From: Candidatus Cloacimonadota bacterium
GTDB lineage: Bacteria; Cloacimonadota; Cloacimonadia; JGIOTU-2
DNA length: 11,822 nt
Reading direction: 5' to 3'
NCBI GenBank assembly: GCA_014382685.1
Contig: JACNJG010000056.1
Span: 1-11,822 of the forward strand
Under the pieces are notes generated by a model, which worked only from the letters and a program-made list of their open reading frames with translations, was not told the DNA's origin and made no database searches. Positions 7,109 to 11,822 of this stretch are shown one piece after another (the stretch's first letter is position 1; each line of letters starts with the position of its first letter). The translations under genes were made by a program, and so were the position numbers.

Positions 7109-8206
7109 ATGAATTCCTTTGAATTCAAAGATAGAACACTCGTCTTGAATGACGAGCTTACCATAAATAATGCAGAAGCTTTTATTAAATTTGTTTCTGC
7201 AAATCTCTCAAACATAAGACAAAATACAAAGTTTTCCATCGATGCTGAAGGACTCAAAACAATAGACAGTGCAGGCGTTGCTGCTATCGATCAGGTAATA
7301 GACTCTCTCAAGAAATTCTCAATCGAAACAAAAGTAATTAATGCTTCAGAAAAAATTGAAAATTCACTTACCGCTTTTTCATCCTTAGGACTTAGTGAGA
7401 AAGAGTTCAGAAAACCTATGAAGCGTGGTTATATTGAAAACCTGGGAAATAAGGGCTTCAACCTTCTTGATAATATCAAATATTTCATTTATCTTGCAGC
7501 AGATATGTTCTTCTGGGGAATTGCAGGACTCTTTTCCAAGAAAGGACAACGCAAGGGAGAGTTCGTTGTTCAAAGCAATTTGATCGGCGTAAACGCACTT
7601 CCCATAGTAGGATTGATCTCATTTCTTATTGGATTCATTCTCTCACTTCAATCAGCCCAGCAGTTAAGGAACTTCGGCGCTAATATTTTTATTGTAGATC
7701 TCATCGCAATCTCCATGACTCGTGAGATGGGACCTCTGATGACCGCAATTATTCTTGCAGGCAGAAGCGGCTCCTCAATAGCTTCGGAAATTGCAACGAT
7801 GAAAATCTCTGAGGAGCTCGATGCCCTTAAAACCATGGCGCTTAATCCCATCAAATATGTTGTTCTCCCAAAATTATACGCTATGACAATCTCGATGCCA
7901 CTCCTCACTATTTTTGCAGACATCATCGGAATTGCAGGAGGGTTCATTATAGGTATTACCTATCTCAAACTTAGTCCGACTGCCTTTGTGGACAGAATGG
8001 CAAATGTCATGGTACTGAAGGATATTATTACAAGTATTGTGAAAAGTTTTGTCTTTGCGTGGCTCATCACAATTGTTGGCGTTTTCTTCGGACTTCGTGC
8101 AAAAGGTGGTGCAGGTGGGGTTGGACGTTCGACTACCGCATCGGTGGTAACTGCAATCTTCATGGTCATCGTCGCTGACTCGATACTTGGTCTTTTGTTC
8201 TATTAG
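7109..8206 (+). CDS. mlaE: STAS-MlaE fusion, lipid ABC transporter permease
   Basis: Residues 1-95 are a STAS domain in place of a separate MlaB: 'FSIDAEGLKTIDSAGVAAI' carries the D53-S54-A55-G56 site where MlaB has its functional Thr/Ser. Residues 120-365 are the MlaE permease. Membrane segments lie at roughly 155-182, 193-218, 252-285, 308-330 and 343-364, and the cytoplasmic coupling segment 'EIATMKISEELDAL' (227-240) contacts the ATPase. The family pattern 'MTREMGPLMTAIILAGRSG' (203-221) is intact. MlaE dimers form the lipid channel in the inner membrane below the MCE ring. The start has no Shine-Dalgarno site and lies one base after the barrel gene's stop, so translation probably depends on coupling. 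Fused STAS-MlaE proteins occur in other bacteria; length about 365 is normal for that form. Alternative starts downstream would cut the STAS fold, so ATG 7109 is kept. Confidence 0.93.
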   Translation: MNSFEFKDRTLVLNDELTINNAEAFIKFVSANLSNIRQNTKFSIDAEGLKTIDSAGVAAIDQVIDSLKKFSIETKVINASEKIENSLTAFSSLGLSEKEFRKPMKRGYIENLGNKGFNLLDNIKYFIYLAADMFFWGIAGLFSKKGQRKGEFVVQSNLIGVNALPIVGLISFLIGFILSLQSAQQLRNFGANIFIVDLIAISMTREMGPLMTAIILAGRSGSSIASEIATMKISEELDALKTMALNPIKYVVLPKLYAMTISMPLLTIFADIIGIAGGFIIGITYLKLSPTAFVDRMANVMVLKDIITSIVKSFVFAWLITIVGVFFGLRAKGGAGGVGRSTTASVVTAIFMVIVADSILGLLFY

Positions 8207-8211
8207 TCGCT

Positions 8212-8952
8212 ATGGAAAACATAATTGAAGTTGAAAATCTGATCACTGAGTATGATGGACGCCGCATCTTGGATGATATCACTCTTGATATAAAAGAGAA
8301 CGAAGTTTTTATAATTCTCGGTGGGAGCGGTTGCGGAAAAACCACACTTCTTAAGCATATTATCGGACTGTTAATACCAGTATCGGGTTCAATAAAGGTC
8401 TTTGATAAAGAAATCGTTGGGATGGAAGAAGAGGATTTAGATGATATCCTCATGAAATGCGGAGTGCTTTTCCAGAATGGAGCACTTTTAAACTCACTCT
8501 CGGTTCGTGATAATGTCGCCATTCCTTTGGAGCAGCACTCGAATCTCGAAAGAAAACTTATTAACAGGATCATCGAAACAAAGCTAAACCTTGTTGAGCT
8601 TGCCAATGCAATGTACTTGTCGACATCTGAACTTTCCGGAGGTATGAAAAAACGTGCAGCTCTTGCCCGGGCTATAGCGCTCGACCCTCAAATACTATTT
8701 TGTGACGAGCCATCTGCAGGTCTTGATCCAATAACATCAAAAGCGATTGATGACCTTCTGCTTCAGCTCAAGCGACAACTCAATATGACAATTGTAGTTG
8801 TCACCCATGAACTTGCCAGTATTCATAGAATTGCTGACCGAATTGTATTTCTTGATAAAGGCAAAGCTCTTTTCGTGGGCACCCTGAAAGAAGCATTGAA
8901 TTCAGATATTAAAGAAATTCAAGAGTTTTTCACAGTAGGCAGGTTCGAATAA
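8212..8952 (+). CDS. mlaF: Lipid ABC transporter ATPase (MlaF-like)
   Basis: A 246-residue ABC ATPase, the normal MlaF length. Walker A is GGSGCGKTT (37-45; K43), the Q-loop Gln is Q88 in 'GVLFQNGALLNSLSV', the signature is LSGGM (141-145), Walker B is ILFCDE with catalytic E166, the D-loop is SAGLD, and the switch histidine is H199 in VVTHE. The phrase 'LFQNGALLNSLSV' and the signature 'LSGGMKKRAALARA' are typical of the Mla/Ttg2A branch of ABC ATPases. It powers lipid movement through MlaE from the cytoplasmic face. The gene starts 5 nt after the permease stop without a recognisable ribosome site. All catalytic residues are present, so it should be active. Confidence 0.96.
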   Translation: MENIIEVENLITEYDGRRILDDITLDIKENEVFIILGGSGCGKTTLLKHIIGLLIPVSGSIKVFDKEIVGMEEEDLDDILMKCGVLFQNGALLNSLSVRDNVAIPLEQHSNLERKLINRIIETKLNLVELANAMYLSTSELSGGMKKRAALARAIALDPQILFCDEPSAGLDPITSKAIDDLLLQLKRQLNMTIVVVTHELASIHRIADRIVFLDKGKALFVGTLKEALNSDIKEIQEFFTVGRFE

Positions 8953-8953
8953 T

Positions 8954-9631
8954 ATGACCGGCACACTTATCAATGTAGGGGCGGTGATCGCAGGAAGTAT
9001 TATTGGAATAATCCTTCGAAAGCAACTTCCTCAAAAACTTACAACTATCGCATTTCAGGCAATTGGATTGTTCACGATTTTTCTTGGAATTACAATGGCT
9101 TTGAAAACAGAACATTATCTAATTTTGATCTTTAGTCTCATTCTTGGTTCGGTAGTAGGCGAGCTGTTGGATATCGATGCCTGGCTGACAAGAATGAGCG
9201 ATTCGCTTAAGAAAAAATGGCATTTAAAAAACGATAAATTCTCTGAAGGATTGGTAACTGCATTTCTGCTTTTTTGTATGGGTTCCATGACTATTTTAGG
9301 AGCAATCGAGGAAGGGCTTGGTGGAAATCCGAATCTTCTTCTCACTAAATCACTGCTTGATGGATTCGCTTCAATTGCACTTGCTGCAGCCCTTGGCATC
9401 GGAGTGATGCTTTCTGTGATCCCCTTGCTCATCTACCAGGGTGGATTGACTCTATTTGCAAAGCTTTTCGAGCAATCTGTAACTTTACCTATCATCACCG
9501 AACTCACTGCTGTGGGTGGAATAATTCTTATTGGATTGGGAATTACAATTTTGGAGATCAAAAAACTCAAAGTTATAAATATGTTACCAAGTTTGGTTTT
9601 TGTTGTGGTTTTAACAATAATTTTTATATGA
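8954..9631 (+). CDS. DUF554 integral membrane protein
   Basis: A 225-residue, very hydrophobic protein with about six or seven membrane segments (roughly 4-20, 31-50, 55-75, 98-118, 133-160, 185-200, 208-225). It matches the DUF554 family (E. coli YqgA, B. subtilis YdfK): opening 'GTLINVGAVIAGSIIG', central 'FCMGSMTILGAIEEGLGGN' (107-125), 'SLLDGFASIALA' (133-144) and 'YQGGLTL' (161-167). Function is unknown; these are called possible transporters. Its ATG is one base after the mlaF stop, so it is co-transcribed with the lipid transporter. Whether that is a functional link cannot be told from sequence. A weak AGGCAGG (8938-8944) is the only possible ribosome site. Confidence 0.9.
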   Translation: MTGTLINVGAVIAGSIIGIILRKQLPQKLTTIAFQAIGLFTIFLGITMALKTEHYLILIFSLILGSVVGELLDIDAWLTRMSDSLKKKWHLKNDKFSEGLVTAFLLFCMGSMTILGAIEEGLGGNPNLLLTKSLLDGFASIALAAALGIGVMLSVIPLLIYQGGLTLFAKLFEQSVTLPIITELTAVGGIILIGLGITILEIKKLKVINMLPSLVFVVVLTIIFI

Positions 9632-9668
9632 AAAAACATCGCTTCAAATCAAAAAATAAAATACTCCT

Positions 9669-9675
9669 GGAGGAG
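9669..9675 (+). promoter_or_regulatory. Strong ribosome binding site of the DUF2147 gene
   Basis: GGAGGAG starts 9 nt before ATG 9678 and fixes the start of the signal peptide. The 46-nt gap from the DUF554 stop is A-rich and shows no promoter or terminator that I can recognise. Confidence 0.75.
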
Positions 9676-9677
9676 CA

Positions 9678-10178
9678 ATGAAAAAACTACTCTTACTGAT
9701 ACTTAGTTTCATCTTTGTAGCAATGGCGCTCCATGCTGACGAACTCTCACCGGTTGGTCGCTGGAAAACCATCGATGATGAAACAGGGCAGGCAAAATCA
9801 ATCGTTAATATCTGGATTGAAAATGGTGAATTAAAAGGTAAAATCGTAGAACTTTTCCGTAAACCCGACGAAGACCAGAATCCGACCTGTGCAAAGGGTT
9901 CAGGAGATCTCACAGGGAAACCCATGAAGGGTGCAATCATCATGTGGGGACTTACCGAAGATAAAAATGGCTGGTGGGACGGTGGAAAAATCCTCGATCC
10001 TAAAAAAGGAAAAATCTATAATTGTAAGATCCGCACTATTGAAGATGGCACCAAATTGCAGGTGCGCGGCTATATCAAAGCTATTATCCGAATCGGTCGC
10101 AGTCAAATATGGGAACGTGTACCCGAACCTGATGAGGTGGAAAAATCAGAGAAAATTATCGAAGAAGGTAATAAGTAA
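9678..10178 (+). CDS. Secreted DUF2147 protein
   Basis: A 166-residue protein with a Sec signal peptide (1-20, 'LSFIFVAMALHA', cut before D21) and one DUF2147 domain (about 26-147). The family pattern is clear: 'PVGRWKTIDDETGQAKSIV' at the first strands, 'ELKGKIVELF', 'GWWDGGKILDPKKGKIYNCK' (98-117), 'LQVRGYI' (127-133) and the closing 'GRSQIWER' (140-147). These proteins are small periplasmic lipocalin-like beta barrels of unknown function, widespread in Gram-negatives. A charged Glu/Lys tail (150-166) follows the domain. A lipocalin-like fold beside a lipid transporter invites the guess of lipid binding, but this is inference only. It may be the last gene of the operon: it is 46 nt from DUF554 on the same strand and is followed by a terminator. 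Confidence 0.88.
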   Translation: MKKLLLLILSFIFVAMALHADELSPVGRWKTIDDETGQAKSIVNIWIENGELKGKIVELFRKPDEDQNPTCAKGSGDLTGKPMKGAIIMWGLTEDKNGWWDGGKILDPKKGKIYNCKIRTIEDGTKLQVRGYIKAIIRIGRSQIWERVPEPDEVEKSEKIIEEGNK

Positions 10179-10193
10179 TACTTGATTAAACCC

Positions 10194-10230
10194 AAAAAAA
10201 ACCCCGCTAACCAATAGTGGGGTTTTGTTT
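10194..10230. terminator. Bidirectional intrinsic terminator between DUF2147 gene and pckA
   Basis: AAAACCCC (10198-10205) pairs perfectly with GGGGTTTT (10219-10226). The stem continues through a G-T wobble (10206/10218) and CTA/TAG (10207-10209 / 10215-10217), with loop ACCAA. Rightward transcripts end in TTTTGTTT; leftward transcripts end in eight T (complement of 10194-10201). It lies 15 nt past the DUF2147 stop and 14 nt past the pckA stop, so it serves both convergent units. Confidence 0.9.
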
Positions 10231-10244
10231 ATATATACCTGTTG

Positions 10245-11822
10245 TTATTTCCCAGGACACTGCGCTCGAATTGCAGGATCAATATTCTTACCTCCGTATG
10301 CTTTATCATAATGAGCACTGAATTCCGAAGCTAATTTTTTCGCTCGCTCATCATAAGCATTCTTATCTTCCCATGTATTGCGTGGATCGAGAATTTCGGA
10401 AGGAACTCCCGGGCATTCAACCGGGACTGATAAATGGAACAAAGTATCTTCTCTATATTTGACATTCTTTAATTCTCCACTAAGTGCGGCATCGACGAGT
10501 CTTCTTGTGATATTTATATCCATTCTTGAGCCAACCCCATAGGGTCCACCGCTCCAGCCAGTATTAACAAGATAAACTTGCGAGTTATACTCTTTCATTT
10601 TTTCTCCCAGCATGGATGCATATACATCAGGATTTCTCGGCATAAAGGGCGCTCCAAAGAATCGCGAAAAAGTGGAAACCGGTTCGACAATTCCCGTCTC
10701 TGTTCCTGCGAGTTTGCTTGTATATCCCATCAAGAACCAAAGCATAGCTTGCTCTGAATTCAGTTTGGCTACAGGCGGGATCACTGCATTTGCATCTGCA
10801 GTAAGGAAAAGAATAGTCGTAGGATGTCCTGATTTTGATGATTTTTTAATATTTGAGAGAAAAGAAAGCGGGTATGATCCGCGGGAATTGGGGGTCAGGC
10901 GTTCATCATCAACATCAAAATGTCCGTTCGGATACATCATGCAGTTCTCAATAATTGCTCCATGATCGAGATAATCAGCATCATGAAATACTGCATGGAA
11001 AATTTCCGGCTCTTTTTCAGGTCGCAGATTAATGAGTTTTGCATAACAGCCATACTCGAAATTTGCAATACCCTTTTCAGACCAGCCATGCTCGTCATCT
11101 CCGAGAAGTGCACGCTTAGGATCTGCAGAAAGTGTTGTTTTGCCCGTGCCGGAAAGCCCAAGCAAAAGGGCAGAATCTCCGTTTTCTCCATCGTTAGCAG
11201 AACAGTGCAAAGGCAAAATCCCTTCTGCGGGGAGATAGTAATTCATTACAGTGAACATCAGTTTTTTGACGCTTCCACCATACGCAGAGCCATACACCAC
11301 ACCAATGCGTTTATCAAAATCCATCACAATTGCCATATTCGATGTTTTCCCGTCAGGCAAAGTGCGGAGGCGTCCTTTATAGCGCGCTCTATCAAGCTTA
11401 TCATAAGGAAGCACAAGGATCGTAAAGCCATTATCTGCAAAAACGCTTTCTGATATATCCCCTGGAACCGGACGGAACATATTGTCTGTAAATAGCGCAG
11501 ACAATGCCTGATCGCAGATCGTCCTCACAGGCAATGCATAAGATGTTTCTGCACTGAGTACTCTATTGGTAATATAAATTTTATCTTTTTGGGAAAAGGT
11601 CTTAAGTGTATCCTCAAGGATCATATCAAAGGTTTCGGGATCAATGGGAATATTGTTTGGTGAATTCCAATCAATATCGGCTTCACTTTCGGGACGTCGT
11701 ACGATCATCGTATCCTTGGGACTCCGTCCTGTAGATTCTATCGGTGTCCATGTGGTGCACGATCCGTTCGCAGAGATCACAACTTCGCCATCATCGATCG
11801 AACGCTGGATCATCTCGGTGCG
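10245..11822 (-). CDS. pckA: ATP-dependent phosphoenolpyruvate carboxykinase, N-terminus outside window
   Basis: Converts oxaloacetate and ATP to PEP, ADP and CO2 (gluconeogenesis), or runs in reverse to fix CO2 in fermentative anaerobes. The frame is open through the right edge: before the first visible Met (11811-11813) it reads R-T-E. The E. coli enzyme has more sequence before TGRSPKD, so the true start is probably about 20-30 codons outside. Counted from that Met, motifs are TGRSPKD (28-34), YGGSVKK (178-184, metal-binding Lys), HCSAN (203-207), kinase loop GLSGTGKTTLSADPKR (219-234; K225, T226), GDDEHGW (238-244), R311, 'FLTADANAVIPP' and 'DPRNTW'. All catalytic residues of the ATP-using family are present. 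The GTP-using family has different motifs and is excluded. The gene runs convergent to the lipid operon and ends at a shared terminator; it is functionally unrelated to its neighbours. Confidence 0.96.
   Translation of the reverse strand, partial: RTEMIQRSIDDGEVVISANGSCTTWTPIESTGRSPKDTMIVRRPESEADIDWNSPNNIPIDPETFDMILEDTLKTFSQKDKIYITNRVLSAETSYALPVRTICDQALSALFTDNMFRPVPGDISESVFADNGFTILVLPYDKLDRARYKGRLRTLPDGKTSNMAIVMDFDKRIGVVYGSAYGGSVKKLMFTVMNYYLPAEGILPLHCSANDGENGDSALLLGLSGTGKTTLSADPKRALLGDDEHGWSEKGIANFEYGCYAKLINLRPEKEPEIFHAVFHDADYLDHGAIIENCMMYPNGHFDVDDERLTPNSRGSYPLSFLSNIKKSSKSGHPTTILFLTADANAVIPPVAKLNSEQAMLWFLMGYTSKLAGTETGIVEPVSTFSRFFGAPFMPRNPDVYASMLGEKMKEYNSQVYLVNTGWSGGPYGVGSRMDINITRRLVDAALSGELKNVKYREDTLFHLSVPVECPGVPSEILDPRNTWEDKNAYDERAKKLASEFSAHYDKAYGGKNIDPAIRAQCPGK

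Noticed and set aside
8166..8606. Minus-strand frame of 146 codons opposite mlaF
   Set aside because: It overlaps the Walker A and Q-loop coding region of mlaF and is rich in Ser/Phe/Ile as expected for an antisense frame.
9661..9677. Small inverted repeat CTCC/GGAG before the DUF2147 gene as a terminator or regulatory hairpin
   Set aside because: The stem is only four pairs with a loop too short to be stable, has no T-run, and is explained by a strong Shine-Dalgarno sequence.
10612..11453. Plus-strand frames of 117 and 177 codons inside the PEP carboxykinase gene
   Set aside because: The minus strand carries the full catalytic motifs of PckA across this stretch; the opposite frames have no coherent protein features.
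1..11822. Mobile elements, CRISPR, defence genes, tRNA or rRNA
   Set aside because: No transposase, integrase, regular repeat array, nuclease/toxin pattern or RNA-gene sequence is visible; gaps between genes are all below 130 nt and accounted for.

Overview
The window is moderately AT-rich, densely coded chromosomal DNA from a Gram-negative (two-membrane) bacterium. Evidence for an outer membrane is direct: an MCE/Mla lipid-transport operon, several lipoprotein signal peptides, and a signal-peptide protein with a barrel-like C-terminus ending in Phe. The first lipoprotein (Big_5-type Ig-like fold, 'PTGGPKDTT' after the lipid Cys) and the PEP carboxykinase resemble proteins of the Bacteroidetes/FCB group. 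Yet several genes keep classical Shine-Dalgarno sites (GGAGG), unlike most Bacteroidetes. My best guess is an FCB-group lineage, for example Cloacimonadota or a relative; this is inference and not firm. There are no mobile elements, CRISPR arrays, tRNA or rRNA genes.

Layout. Positions 1-1301 (minus) hold a Big_5-like lipoprotein whose C-terminus runs off the left edge. A 128-nt divergent intergenic region with TTGAC boxes follows. On the plus strand come a small SPOR-domain lipoprotein (1430-1876), a hairpin resembling an intrinsic terminator, and an alanine racemase carrying about 265 extra C-terminal residues (1941-3884). After a 77-nt gap with a TTGACA box comes a compact operon (3962-9631): MCE protein (MlaD-like), ABC-auxiliary lipoprotein (PqiC-like), predicted outer-membrane barrel protein, STAS-MlaE permease, MlaF ATPase and a DUF554 membrane protein. 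A DUF2147 secreted protein (9678-10178) follows. A bidirectional terminator separates it from the convergent ATP-dependent PEP carboxykinase (10245-11822, minus), whose N-terminus lies beyond the right edge.

How the genes fit together. The central operon looks like a complete envelope lipid transporter: an inner-membrane ABC core (MlaE plus MlaF, with the MlaB-like STAS domain fused to the permease), a periplasmic MCE protein with a long helical tail, a PqiC-like lipoprotein, and a barrel protein that could be its outer-membrane end. No mlaC- or mlaA-like gene is visible, so it mixes Mla-type and Pqi/Let-type parts. SPOR protein and alanine racemase both concern peptidoglycan. PEP carboxykinase is central carbon metabolism and unrelated. 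The least explained items are the alanine racemase extension and the barrel protein.
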